This document shows, piece by piece, positions 33,893-42,057 of a DNA stretch of 64,000 nucleotides. This DNA comes from Prauserella flavalba. GTDB taxonomy: Bacteria > Actinomycetota > Actinomycetes > Mycobacteriales > Pseudonocardiaceae. Location of the stretch: positions 1-64,000 of the forward strand of contig NZ_MASU01000021.1 in assembly GCF_003202235.1 (NCBI RefSeq), written 5' to 3'. The position numbers and the translations under genes are program-made. Under the pieces are notes generated by a model. It was given only the letters and a program-made list of their open reading frames with translations. It was not told where the DNA came from and did no database searches. Each line of letters opens with the position of its first letter. Position 1 is the stretch's first letter.

Positions 33893-34192
33893 CCGAGACA
33901 CGTTGAGCATGTCCGCGGCTTCCTGCGTGGTCAGCACGGCGTTGCGCGGCACGATGTTGATGGCCTGGCCCTGTGCCATCGCGGCCACCACCTGCTGCAA
34001 CACCTCGTACACCTCATGCGGCAGAGGCACACGGGTACCGTCCGGGCCCACCAGCTCCGCAGTGTCCTGCTCGTGCGGCTCCGACCGGTCGTGCCGACGG
34101 CCAGGCTGCTCCACATGGAGTGCCTGCAGAAGTGGCTCGAGCTCGGCGGGCCCGGCCGGGAACACCGTGTGCTGCTCAATCGCGGCAGTCAT
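33893..34192 (-). pseudogene. Truncated excisionase-type/antitoxin DNA-binding protein
   Basis: From ATG 34192 (AGGGAGGGG just upstream) about 100 residues remain: MTAAIEQHTVFPAGPAELEP, then EVYEVLQQVVAAMAQGQAIN and IVPRNAVLTTQEAADMLNVSR. VLTTQEAADMLNVSR is the first helix pair of an excisionase-like HTH, as in antitoxins of 140-160 residues. At SR the sequence switches to a ROK fragment, so the rest of the HTH and the C-terminus (often paired with a PIN toxin) are lost. The start signals are still intact, so a chimeric protein could be made. Confidence 0.55.
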
Positions 34193-34332
34193 CAGACCCC
34201 TCCCTGATCGCTGTGCCACCTTTAACGACCTCCAATGACCGGTCTAAACGAAAAAAACGAAACCCTCTAGTGTGGCCTGCCCCGGATCACCCTTGCGCCA
34301 AGACGGCAACCCTTCAACCGACCGCCTATCAT

Positions 34333-34348
34333 TCGAATAGGTGTTCGA
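34333..34348. promoter_or_regulatory. LexA (SOS) box before dnaE2
   Basis: TCGAATAGGTGTTCGA matches the actinobacterial/Bacillus-type SOS box TCGAAC(N4)GTTCGA with one mismatched base in the left arm. It lies 79-64 bp before the chosen GTG start of the error-prone polymerase, a gene known to be LexA-controlled in mycobacteria. Confidence 0.85.
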
Positions 34349-34411
34349 ATTGTGTCAGCTTCCCCCTGGCATGGGCACGTCTCGGCGTTCTGCGGGAAGG
34401 GAGCGAGTGAC

Positions 34412-37400
34412 GTGGCGTTCACCAGCGGTCACGGGTCCAGCTGGACCGCGCTGGAGGGCAGGCTGTCGGGCCGGGTGCTGACCTCGGCTGATGGGCATGA
34501 CAGTCCGACGTCGCGGCAGTCCCGGGACGGCTACGTGCCCCCAGATGATCTCCTTGGCCCGCGCCGGGGCCCGGACGATCCCTCCGACGTCGCGCGGGTG
34601 CCGTATGCGGAGCTGCACGTGCATTCGAACGTCTCCTTCCTGGACGGTGCCAGCCACCCGGAGGAGCTGGTGGAGGAGGCCGCCCGGCTGGGTTTGGATG
34701 CGTTGGCGATCACCGATCACGACGGTCTTTACGGTGCGGTGCGGGCCGCGAACGCGGGGCGGGAGCTGGGGGTGCGGATCGTCTACGGCGCCGAGCTCAA
34801 CCTCGACCGCCCCGGTGAGCGTTCCGGGCCGACCGACCCCGGCGGCGAGCACCTGCTCGTGCTCGCCCGCGGCGCCGAGGGGTATGCGCGGTTGTGCCGG
34901 GTGATCTCCTCGGCGCACCTGCGCGGCGGGGAGAAGGGCCGCCCGGTCTACGACCTGGACGAGGTGGTGGGCGAGCTCGCCGGGCACGTCCTGGTACTGA
35001 CCGGCTGCCGCCACGGCGCCGTGCGCCGCGCGCTCGGCGAACAGGCCGAGCACCCCGAGCCCGCCCGCACCGCACTGGAGCGGCTGGTAGCCCAGTTCGG
35101 CGCCGAGCACGTCGCGGTCGAGCTCACCACCCACGCCGGGCCGCTGGACTCCACCCGCAACGATGTCCTGCACGGATTGGCTGGCGAACTGCGCCTGCCG
35201 GTCGTGGCGACCACCGCGGCGCACTACCACCATCCCCGCCGGGTGTATCTGGCGCAGGCGATGTCGGCGGTGCGGGCCCGGCGGTCGCTGGCCGAGATGG
35301 AGGGCTACCAGCACGCCGCCGGCGTGGCCCACCTCAAATCCGGCACCGAGATGCGGTACTGGTTCGACCGATGGCCCGGCACCGTGCAGAACGCCGCCCT
35401 GCTCGGCGTCGAGCTCGCCCTGGACCTCGACCTGATCGCCCCGGACCTGCTGCCCTTCCCCGTACCCGACGGGCACACGGAGGCCAGCTGGTTGCGCGAG
35501 CTCACGCTGCGGGGCGCGGCCGAGCGCTACGGCCCACCAGAATCCGCACGGCAGGCGTACCGGCAGCTGGAGCACGAGCTGGCGGTGATCGAGCAGCTCG
35601 GGTTCCCGGGCTATTTCCTGATCGTGTGGGAGATCGCCGACTTCTGCCGCCGCCACAGCATCCTCGTGCAGGGCCGAGGGTCGGCCGCGAACTCCGCGGT
35701 CTGTTACGCGCTCGGGATCACCAACTGCGACCCCGTCCAGTGGGGGCTGCTGTTCGAGCGATTCCTGTCGCCGGAGCGGGACGGCTACCCCGACATCGAC
35801 CTGGACATCGAGTCCGACACCCGCGAACAGGTCATCCAGCACGTCTACCAGCGCTACGGGCGCCGCCACGCCGCCCAGGTGGCCAACGTGATCACCTACC
35901 GGGCCCGCTCCGCGGTGCGTGACGCCGCCCGCGCCCTGGGCTACTCGATCGGGCAGATCGACGCCTGGTCCAAGACCGTCGACCCCTGGTCCACCGTGGC
36001 CGGCGCGGCCGCCGAACCCGACCCGGAGCACGACATCCCCCGGGACGTGCTCGGTCTTGCCGCGGCTTTCGAGGGCGCGCCCCGCCACCTCGGGATCCAC
36101 TCTGGCGGGATGGTGATCTGCGACCGCCCGGTCAGCGAGGTGTGCCCGGTCGAGCACGCCCGGATGGAGAACCGGACCGTGCTGCAGTGGGACAAGGACG
36201 ACTGCGCCGACGCCGGCCTGGTCAAGATCGACCTCCTCGGCCTGGGCATGCTCTCGGCCATCCACTACGCGATCGAGGGCATCGCGGTCGACATCGCGAA
36301 ACTGCCCCTCGACGATCCCCGGGTCTACGACATGCTCTGCGAGGCCGACAGTGTCGGGGTGTTCCAGGTCGAGTCGCGGGCGCAGATGGCCACCCTGCCC
36401 CGCCTGAAGCCGCGGGACATGTGGGATCTGGCGGTGGAGGTGGCGTTGATCCGGCCCGGCCCTATCCAGGGCGGCGCCGTGCACCCCTACCTGCGCCGCC
36501 GCGACGGTGAACCCTGGCAGCACCTGCACCCCGCGATGGCCGGCGCCCTGGACCGCACCTACGGGGTGATCCTGTTCCAGGAACAGGTCATGCAGCTCGC
36601 GATCGACGTCGCCGGATTCACCGCGGCCGAGGCCGACTCCCTGCGCCGGGCGATGGGCTCCAAACGGAGCCACCGCAAAATGGAGCGCCTCCGGCAGCGC
36701 TTCCTCGAGGGCGCGGCCGCCAACGGCCTGGTCGGCGCGGACGCCGAGCGGCTGTTCGCGCAGATGGCCGCCTTCTCCGACTACGGCTTCCCCATGTCCC
36801 ACGCGCTGTCGTTCGCGCACCTGGTGTTCGTGTCCGCCTGGCTGAAGCGCTACCACCCGGCCGCGTTCTGCGCCGCACTACTACGGGCGCAGCCGATGGG
36901 CTTCTACTCCCCGCAGTCCCTGGTCGCCGACGCCCGCCGCCACGGCGTCCGCGTCCACGGCGTCGACCTCAACGCCAGCCTGGTCCACGCCACCCTCGAA
37001 CCCGACCCCGACTCCACCGGCGGGCACGCCGTCCGGCTCGGCCTCGGCTCGGTACGCACCCTCGGCGACGAGCCCGCCGCACTAATCGTCGACGACCGCC
37101 ACCGCGGCGGCCCCTACGGCAGCGTCGCCGACCTCGGCCACCGCGTGAACCTGACCCGCCCGCAGATGGAAGCCCTCGCCACCGCCGGCGCCTACCGCGG
37201 CCTCGAAACCTCGCGTACCGCGGCGCTGTGGTCGGCAGGCGAAGCCGCCCGTCACCGACCGGGCATGCTCCCCGGCACCAGCACCACCACCGTCCCACCA
37301 CAATCGCTACCCGGAATGAACGCCTGGGAGCTGATGGCCGCCGACATCTGGGCCACCGGCATCACCCCCAACCGGCACCCCGTCGAGATGCTGCGCGCCC

Positions 37401-37732
37401 AACTCGACCAGCTCGGCGCCCTGCCCACCGGGACGCTGCGGCAGGTGCCGTCCGGGACACGAATTCAGGTCGGCGGCGCCGTCACCCACCGGCAATCCCC
37501 GCACACCGCCGGCGGGGTCACCTTCCTCAACCTCGAAGACGAAACCGGCATGGTCAACGTCGTCGTCTCCCAAGGCTTGCGCCGCAAATACCGGCACGCC
37601 GTGCGCGCCGCTCCCGCGCTACTCGTGCGCGGCGTCCTCGAAACCGGCAACGGCGCCATCAACCTCGTCGCCGACCAACTCACCCCGCTCGACATGCGCC
37701 AACTCGCCACACCCTCACGCGACTTCCACTGA
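34412..37732 (+). CDS. dnaE2: Error-prone DNA polymerase III alpha subunit DnaE2
   Basis: About 1106 residues from GTG 34412 (AAGGGAG upstream); the frame is also open from GTG 34352, which sits only 4 bp after the LexA box. The PHP domain opens with ELHVHSNVSFLDGASHPEELVEEA and AITDHDGLYG. The polymerase core has RGSAANSAVCYALGIT and GYPDIDLDIESDTRE, whose Asp residues bind metal. A helix-hairpin-helix segment and OB fold follow (GGAVTHRQSP, then TFLNLEDETGMVNVVV). It copies past DNA lesions and causes induced mutation. In mycobacteria it works with ImuA' and ImuB, which are not next to it here. Confidence 0.95.
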   Translation: MAFTSGHGSSWTALEGRLSGRVLTSADGHDSPTSRQSRDGYVPPDDLLGPRRGPDDPSDVARVPYAELHVHSNVSFLDGASHPEELVEEAARLGLDALAITDHDGLYGAVRAANAGRELGVRIVYGAELNLDRPGERSGPTDPGGEHLLVLARGAEGYARLCRVISSAHLRGGEKGRPVYDLDEVVGELAGHVLVLTGCRHGAVRRALGEQAEHPEPARTALERLVAQFGAEHVAVELTTHAGPLDSTRNDVLHGLAGELRLPVVATTAAHYHHPRRVYLAQAMSAVRARRSLAEMEGYQHAAGVAHLKSGTEMRYWFDRWPGTVQNAALLGVELALDLDLIAPDLLPFPVPDGHTEASWLRELTLRGAAERYGPPESARQAYRQLEHELAVIEQLGFPGYFLIVWEIADFCRRHSILVQGRGSAANSAVCYALGITNCDPVQWGLLFERFLSPERDGYPDIDLDIESDTREQVIQHVYQRYGRRHAAQVANVITYRARSAVRDAARALGYSIGQIDAWSKTVDPWSTVAGAAAEPDPEHDIPRDVLGLAAAFEGAPRHLGIHSGGMVICDRPVSEVCPVEHARMENRTVLQWDKDDCADAGLVKIDLLGLGMLSAIHYAIEGIAVDIAKLPLDDPRVYDMLCEADSVGVFQVESRAQMATLPRLKPRDMWDLAVEVALIRPGPIQGGAVHPYLRRRDGEPWQHLHPAMAGALDRTYGVILFQEQVMQLAIDVAGFTAAEADSLRRAMGSKRSHRKMERLRQRFLEGAAANGLVGADAERLFAQMAAFSDYGFPMSHALSFAHLVFVSAWLKRYHPAAFCAALLRAQPMGFYSPQSLVADARRHGVRVHGVDLNASLVHATLEPDPDSTGGHAVRLGLGSVRTLGDEPAALIVDDRHRGGPYGSVADLGHRVNLTRPQMEALATAGAYRGLETSRTAALWSAGEAARHRPGMLPGTSTTTVPPQSLPGMNAWELMAADIWATGITPNRHPVEMLRAQLDQLGALPTGTLRQVPSGTRIQVGGAVTHRQSPHTAGGVTFLNLEDETGMVNVVVSQGLRRKYRHAVRAAPALLVRGVLETGNGAINLVADQLTPLDMRQLATPSRDFH

Positions 37733-37734
37733 CA

Positions 37735-37755
37735 GCGAACTAGTTGCTAGTTCGC
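37735..37755. terminator. Terminator-like hairpin between dnaE2 and the minus-strand P450 set
   Basis: GCGAACTAG (37735-37743), loop TTG and CTAGTTCGC (37747-37755) form a perfect 9-bp stem two bases after the dnaE2 stop. No T-tract is present. It could act in both directions, since genes converge here, or it may mark a deletion or insertion scar, because the minus-strand gene here is cut short. Confidence 0.55.
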
Positions 37756-37857
37756 GCAACCCATTCGTGAGCTGCGTTCCATCGCTTTGGCCAGCACCGG
37801 GTAGAGCCGGGCGAAGACGGGGTGGCGGATCGGCCGGCCGCTCATGGTGGTCACCAT
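37749..37857 (-). pseudogene. Truncated gene, probably a SAM-dependent methyltransferase N-terminus
   Basis: ATG 37857 overlaps the P450 stop (ATGGTGA). It encodes MVTTMSGRPIRHPVFARLYP, then VLAKAMERSSRMGCAN, and stops at 37749. R.IRHP.FAR.Y..L..AME is how many actinobacterial class I methyltransferases begin, before the GxGxG loop; here about 28 residues remain. The cut lies within the hairpin next to dnaE2. The identification rests on a short match. Confidence 0.4.
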
Positions 37858-39026
37858 CGCACCGGGAGTTCGACCAGTCCACCGGTCAGCACGTCGTGGC
37901 GCATACGCAACTCCTCAACATCGACGGCCAAGCGCAGTCCCGGGAACCGGGTGGCCAGCTGAGTGAAGACCGCGTGGAGTTCCAGGCGGGCCAGCGGGGC
38001 GCCGATGCAGTACCGCGCACCGCGCCCGAAGCTCAGGTGCGCCCCGGCCGCGCGGGTGATGTCGACGCGATCAGGGTCCGGGAACACCGCGGGATCGTGG
38101 TTCGCCGCTCCGTTGTCGAGCAGGACGAGGTCACCAGCGCGGACGGTGTGGCCGTCGATGTCGAGGTCGGTGCGGGCGTAGCGCGGGATGCCGCCACCGC
38201 CTTTGCCCGGTGCTCGCAGCATTTCCTCGACGGCGTTGGTCACCAGTCCTGGGTCGGCCACCAGTTTCCGCCACTGCTCTGGGTTGGCGAGCAGGTGCAG
38301 GGCGCCGAGGCCGATCTGGACCACGGTGGTCTCGTGCCCGGCGAACAGCAGCGCCATGGACAGCATGGCGGCCTCGTCGTCGGAGACGCCGTCGGTCGCG
38401 CACAGCCGGGAGATCACGTCGTCGCCGGGCTCGTTGCGTTTGCGGGCGACCAGTTCCCGGCCGTAGCCGAACAACTCGCCGAGGCCGCGCTCGGAGCGGG
38501 CGCGGTCGTGGATGTTGGCGGCATCGGCGGTCCAGGCGCGGAACTGGTCACGGTCTTCGTAGGGCACGCCGAGCAGTTCGCAGATCACCAGGATGGGCAG
38601 CGGGACCGCCAGTGCGGCGTGCAGGTCCGCCGGTGGTCCCTGCTCGGCCAGCCCGTCGAGCAGCCGGGTGGTCAGCTCCTCCACTCTGGGCCGCAAGCCG
38701 CGCAGGTGCTTGGGCGAGAAGTGTGGCTGCAGCAGGGCGCGCATCCGGGCGTGGTCGGCGTGCTCGGTGTCGAAGTTGCCCTGGGGTCCGCCGAACAGCG
38801 CCGACTTCCCGGTCCGGGCCGCGGTGTCCGGGGCGCGGTGGGCGCGGCCGAGGCGGTCGTCGTCGAGCAGGGCCCGGACCTGGGCGTGGCCGGTGACCAG
38901 CCAGGCCTCGTCCCCCACCGCGGTGCGCACCCGGTGGATCGCGCCCTGCGCACACAGTTCGCGCAGCCGCGGTGCACTGGCCAGGGGTCCCGTCTGCTCG
39001 AACGGTAACTCGGCGAGAACGTCCAT
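37851..39026 (-). CDS. Cytochrome P450
   Basis: A 391-residue soluble bacterial P450. The I-helix oxygen-binding motif is LLFAGHETT (residues ~236-244), the ExxR pair is EEML...R, and the heme ligand loop is LSFGRGARYCIGAPLAR with the Cys ligand. Length and lack of a membrane anchor are usual for actinobacterial class I P450s, which take electrons from ferredoxin; no ferredoxin gene is adjacent. It is divergent from a TetR gene across an 88-bp gap with a palindrome-like site. It may detoxify or hydroxylate a hydrophobic compound. Confidence 0.95.
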   Translation of the reverse strand: MDVLAELPFEQTGPLASAPRLRELCAQGAIHRVRTAVGDEAWLVTGHAQVRALLDDDRLGRAHRAPDTAARTGKSALFGGPQGNFDTEHADHARMRALLQPHFSPKHLRGLRPRVEELTTRLLDGLAEQGPPADLHAALAVPLPILVICELLGVPYEDRDQFRAWTADAANIHDRARSERGLGELFGYGRELVARKRNEPGDDVISRLCATDGVSDDEAAMLSMALLFAGHETTVVQIGLGALHLLANPEQWRKLVADPGLVTNAVEEMLRAPGKGGGGIPRYARTDLDIDGHTVRAGDLVLLDNGAANHDPAVFPDPDRVDITRAAGAHLSFGRGARYCIGAPLARLELHAVFTQLATRFPGLRLAVDVEELRMRHDVLTGGLVELPVRW

Positions 39027-39042
39027 CGCACACCTCCATGAT

Positions 39043-39067
39043 GTTCATATGTATTGTACAAGGTAAC
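39043..39067. promoter_or_regulatory. Candidate TetR operator between P450 and tetR
   Basis: An interrupted palindrome GTT(N4)TGTA-TTG-TACA(N4)AAC lies in the short divergent gap, including TTGTACAA at 39054-39061. Its position over the P450 promoter suggests repression by the adjacent TetR protein. Confidence 0.5.
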
Positions 39068-39114
39068 TTAAACAAGCTGCGCGTCTAAGCTGCTGTGAAC
39101 AAGAGGAGGGAAAG

Positions 39115-39696
39115 ATGGCCACCGACTCCCCGGCCGTGAAGCGCCTCCCGCGGGCGCAGCGGCGCGAACAGCTCCTCGACGCCGCCACCCGTGCCTTCGC
39201 CCGCAGCGGCTACGCCGCGACCGGCCTGGACGACGTCGCCGCGGAAGCGGGCGTGACCCACGTGATCCTCTACCGGCACTTCGCGTCGAAAGCCGAGCTG
39301 TACTTGGCAGTTCTCGACCGTGCTTGCGCCCGGCTCAGCCAGGACGTCGGCCCCAGCACCGGCGAGTTCGACGACAACGCCATCCCCGCACTGCTGCGCG
39401 CCGCCGCAGCCGACCCGGAGGCCTTCCGGCTGCTGTTCCGCCACGCCGCCCGCGAACCGGAGTTCCGCGACGTGGTCGACAGCGTCCGCTCGGCGTCGGC
39501 GGAGATCGCCCACCGCCACCTCCGCGAGGCGATCCCCGCCGGCCCGTGGCAGCAGTGGGCCACCCAGCTGGTCCCGGCGCTGACCCTTGAAGCCGCCATC
39601 GCCTGGCTCGACGCAGGCCAGCCCGACGACCCCGTCCACGCGGCCCAGCGCATCAGCCAGGCCATCGAGGGTGTGATCCAGGCGGCCAGCGGCTGA
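39115..39696 (+). CDS. TetR-family transcriptional regulator
   Basis: A 193-residue regulator. The HTH is in QLLDAATRAFARSGYAATGLDDVAAEAG, then VILYRHFASKAELYLAV. The C-terminal helical domain is typical of drug- or lipid-responsive TetRs. AGGAGGG precedes ATG 39115. It is divergent from the P450 gene and probably represses it until a substrate binds. Confidence 0.92.
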   Translation: MATDSPAVKRLPRAQRREQLLDAATRAFARSGYAATGLDDVAAEAGVTHVILYRHFASKAELYLAVLDRACARLSQDVGPSTGEFDDNAIPALLRAAAADPEAFRLLFRHAAREPEFRDVVDSVRSASAEIAHRHLREAIPAGPWQQWATQLVPALTLEAAIAWLDAGQPDDPVHAAQRISQAIEGVIQAASG

Positions 39697-39707
39697 CTTC
39701 CGTTGCG

Positions 39708-40031
39708 TCAGCGTTCCTGCGCGATCAGCGGCAGCGCGGGCACCCCGACCTTCGGGCCCAGGACGTCGGGGCCCTCACGATGCTCGGCGCGGGCAGCCAG
39801 GACTTTCTGCTCGACCTCATCGCAGGTCCTGGTGGGCATCGTGTGCGGCCGCGACGAGCGCGTGACCAGACCGGCTTCGCCCTCGACCGCATAACGGTCG
39901 ATCCAGGTCTTCACACACTGACGAGAAACGCCCATCGCGGCGGCGATGTGGGCCTGTGGCCAGCCTGCTTCGTGGCGTTGAACGATCAGTCGACGACCAT
40001 GCACGGCCAGCCGGGCACTACCGTGGGACAC
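39708..40031 (-). pseudogene. IS481-family transposase remnant (N-terminal HTH)
   Basis: From GTG 40031 it reads VSHGSARLAVHGRRLIVQRH, then GWPQAHIAAAMGVSRQCVKTW, GLVTRSSRPHTMPT and REGPDVLGPKVGVPA. This is the helix-turn-helix start of IS481 transposases. The sequence is lost after GVPA, where RTVSRIL is expected, and ends LPLIAQER. The DDE domain is absent. Confidence 0.7.
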
Positions 40032-40089
40032 GAGAACCTCCGGGTCGGAGTGGGCCTTAGACAAGCCACATCCCATCCGGAGGTTCTCG
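40031..40089. repeat. 13-bp inverted repeat at the IS481 remnant
   Basis: CGAGAACCTCCGG (40031-40043) and its exact complement CCGGAGGTTCTCG (40077-40089), 33 bp apart, flank the 5' edge of the IS481 remnant. They may come from transposon ends or a hairpin at the junction with the IS3 remnant that follows. Confidence 0.5.
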
Positions 40090-40138
40090 CCCGTTCAACC
40101 AGGCTCGCCGCTACCAACGTCCTGGCCGGGTACAGCTA

Positions 40139-40568
40139 GATGCCTATTCTCGCCGCATCATCGGCTGATCCCTGGGCGAGCAGCAGACAACGGGACTCGT
40201 CACCGACGCACTCGGCATGGCAATGCTCCGCAGAAACCCCAAGCCCGAATCAACGATTCTGCATTCCGATCACGGCACGCAATTTACATCGTGGGCTTTC
40301 GGGAAACGGTTGCGCGACGCCGGGTTGCTCGGCTCGATGGGTACGGTCGGTGACCGCTATGACAATTCAATGAATGGAGTCGTTCTGGGGAACTATGCAA
40401 CTCGAACTACTCGACACACGATCATGGGAAACACGGGGCCAGCTTGCCAATGCGATCTTCGAGTGGGTAGAATGCTGGTATAATCCCCGGCAGCGCCATT
40501 CCAGTATTGGAATGCTCAGCCCCATCGACTATGAGACACATTTATGCCCGCCCCCGCAGGGCACCTGA
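40139..40568 (+). pseudogene. IS3-family transposase remnant (OrfB C-terminal half)
   Basis: The frame from 40139 reads DAYSRRIIG, an in-frame TGA where Trp is expected, then EQQTTGLVTDALGMAMLRR, ILHSDHGTQFTSWAF and DRYDNSM. A one-base insertion shifts the frame at about 40373, and ESFWGTMQLELLDTRSW, then EWVECWYNPRQRHSSIGMLS follows to 40568. The second Asp (SDHGTQF) and Glu (ESFWG) of the DDE set are kept, but the first half is gone. Confidence 0.75.
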
Positions 40569-40599
40569 CCCCACACCCAACGTGCCCGCCAAACGGGGG

Positions 40600-40932
40600 C
40601 ATCGACAGCCCGGGGCGCTGCGCGGTGAGGGTCGGGTCGTGGTCGAGAACGGCCATCAGGACTTGTCGTTCGTCGAGTTTGGGGTCGGCCAAGGCCCAGG
40701 TGACCGGCAGCCCTGCCGGGGTGCAGACCAGGTGCAGGCGCGGCCCCAGAAGAACCGGGAGTGCGACGGGCAGTAGCTGTAGCCCGCCCAGCCGGCGAGG
40801 TTCGAGCGTTTGGCGCCTCCGCCGGGAGCGGGCGCATTCGATCGGGGTGGAGTCGACGGCCCTTACGGATCTGCTGCTAGCACTGGCAACCGGACGGTTT
40901 TCGACGTGGCAGCGCACCTGGCCTCCCCATCC
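40600..40932 (-). pseudogene. IS982-family transposase remnant
   Basis: The minus strand reads SVRAVDSTPIECARSRRR, then, in a shifted frame, AKRSNLAGWAGYSYCPSHSR, and back in the first frame RLHLVCTPAGLPVTWALADP, then LDERQVLMAVLDHDPTLTAQ. VDSTPIECARS and RLHL.CTP.GLPV.W are usual for IS982 transposases. Both ends are missing. It lies tight against the stop of the racemase gene. Confidence 0.65.
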
Positions 40933-40936
40933 TGTG

Positions 40937-42055
40937 TCAGCGGACCGAGGGATTGTCAGCGGCGTCCCACTCTGCCCGCACACTGGCCGTGTCCTGCCCC
41001 GGAACCGGCGGATTGCTCGGCGTGCCCGGCCTGCTGCGGGAGAATCGCGGCGCGGGCATGGCCTGGCGACCGTTGCCCGGATCGGACACCGTGCTCCGGG
41101 CGACGAGTTGTGGGTGTGCCGCAGCCTCATCGAGGTCCAGGACCGGCGAGACGCAGGCGTCTGTGTCGGCGAAGGCCTCGGCCCACTCGTCCCGGGTCCG
41201 CGCCAGAAACGCCTCCGCGAGCACTGTGCGCAAGCGCGGCCAGCCGGAGCGGTCGAGCTGGTCCGGCAGTGCCGAAGAGTCCAGGCCGAGGACCATGAGC
41301 AACTGTGCGTAGAAGGCGGGCTCGACCGCACCGACCGCCACGTAGCGACCGTCCCTGCACTCGTAGGTGTCGTAGAACGGTGCGCCCGTGTCGACGACGT
41401 TCGTGCCCCTCTCCAGAGACCATAACCCCGCCTCGTGAAGACCCCAGACCATCTGCATCAGCAGACTGCTGCCGTCGACGATCGCGGCATCCACGACCTG
41501 CCCCTTCCCGGATCGCCCGCGTTCCAGCAGGGCCGCCAGGACTCCGAGAGCGAGGAACATCGAGCCGCCGCCGAGGTCACCGACCAGGTTGAGTGGTGGC
41601 ACCGGTGGGCCCCCGGCCCGGCCGATCGCGTGCAGAACGCCCGAAACGGCGAGGTAGTTGATGTCGTGGCCCGCCCGCTCGGCCAGCGGCCCGTCCTGCC
41701 CCCAGCCGGTCACGCTCGCGTAGATCAGGCGCGGATTCAGAGCCAGGCAGTCCTCGGGGCCGAACCCGAGCCGGGCCATGACACCGGGACGGAATCCCTC
41801 GATGAGCACGTCGGCACGCCGGACGAGAGCATCCACCAGCTCACGCCCTTCGGCTGACTTGAGGTCCGCGGTGACCGACCGCCGACCGCGTAGCACGAAA
41901 TCCTGCTCCGGAGGCAAGAGCACTGTCGCGTCACCACCCGGGCGCTCCACGCGGACAACATCGGCGCCGAGATCGGCGAGGAGCATCGCCGCATGCGGGC
42001 CCGGCCCCATGCCCGCAAGCTCGACGACTCGCACGCCACACAGAGGTCCACCCAT
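40937..42055 (-). CDS. CoA-transferase family III protein, alpha-methylacyl-CoA racemase-like
   Basis: A 372-residue protein. The family core is GMGPGPHAAMLLADLGADVVRVERP, DVLIEGFRPGVMARLGFGPED and GWGQDGPLAERAGHDINYLAVSG. The His in AGHDINY and the Asp in QVVDAAIVDGSSLL match catalytic His126/Asp156 of Mcr from M. tuberculosis, so racemisation of a 2-methylacyl-CoA is more likely than CoA transfer. It is the last gene of the minus-strand set beginning with the MaoC pair at 44618, and starts 2 bp after the ligase stop. Confidence 0.83.
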   Translation of the reverse strand: MGGPLCGVRVVELAGMGPGPHAAMLLADLGADVVRVERPGGDATVLLPPEQDFVLRGRRSVTADLKSAEGRELVDALVRRADVLIEGFRPGVMARLGFGPEDCLALNPRLIYASVTGWGQDGPLAERAGHDINYLAVSGVLHAIGRAGGPPVPPLNLVGDLGGGSMFLALGVLAALLERGRSGKGQVVDAAIVDGSSLLMQMVWGLHEAGLWSLERGTNVVDTGAPFYDTYECRDGRYVAVGAVEPAFYAQLLMVLGLDSSALPDQLDRSGWPRLRTVLAEAFLARTRDEWAEAFADTDACVSPVLDLDEAAAHPQLVARSTVSDPGNGRQAMPAPRFSRSRPGTPSNPPVPGQDTASVRAEWDAADNPSVR

Positions 42056-42057
42056 CG

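Noticed and set aside
34355-36856. 833-residue open frame on the minus strand
   Set aside because: Antisense of dnaE2, which has all polymerase motifs; no motif in the shadow frame.
40937-42055. Reading the family III protein as the FldA-type CoA-transferase of a phenyllactate-like dehydratase
   Set aside because: It keeps the racemase His and Asp pattern (AGHDINY, VVDAAIVDGS), so alpha-methylacyl-CoA racemase is the better call, although the neighbouring dehydratase made FldA tempting.
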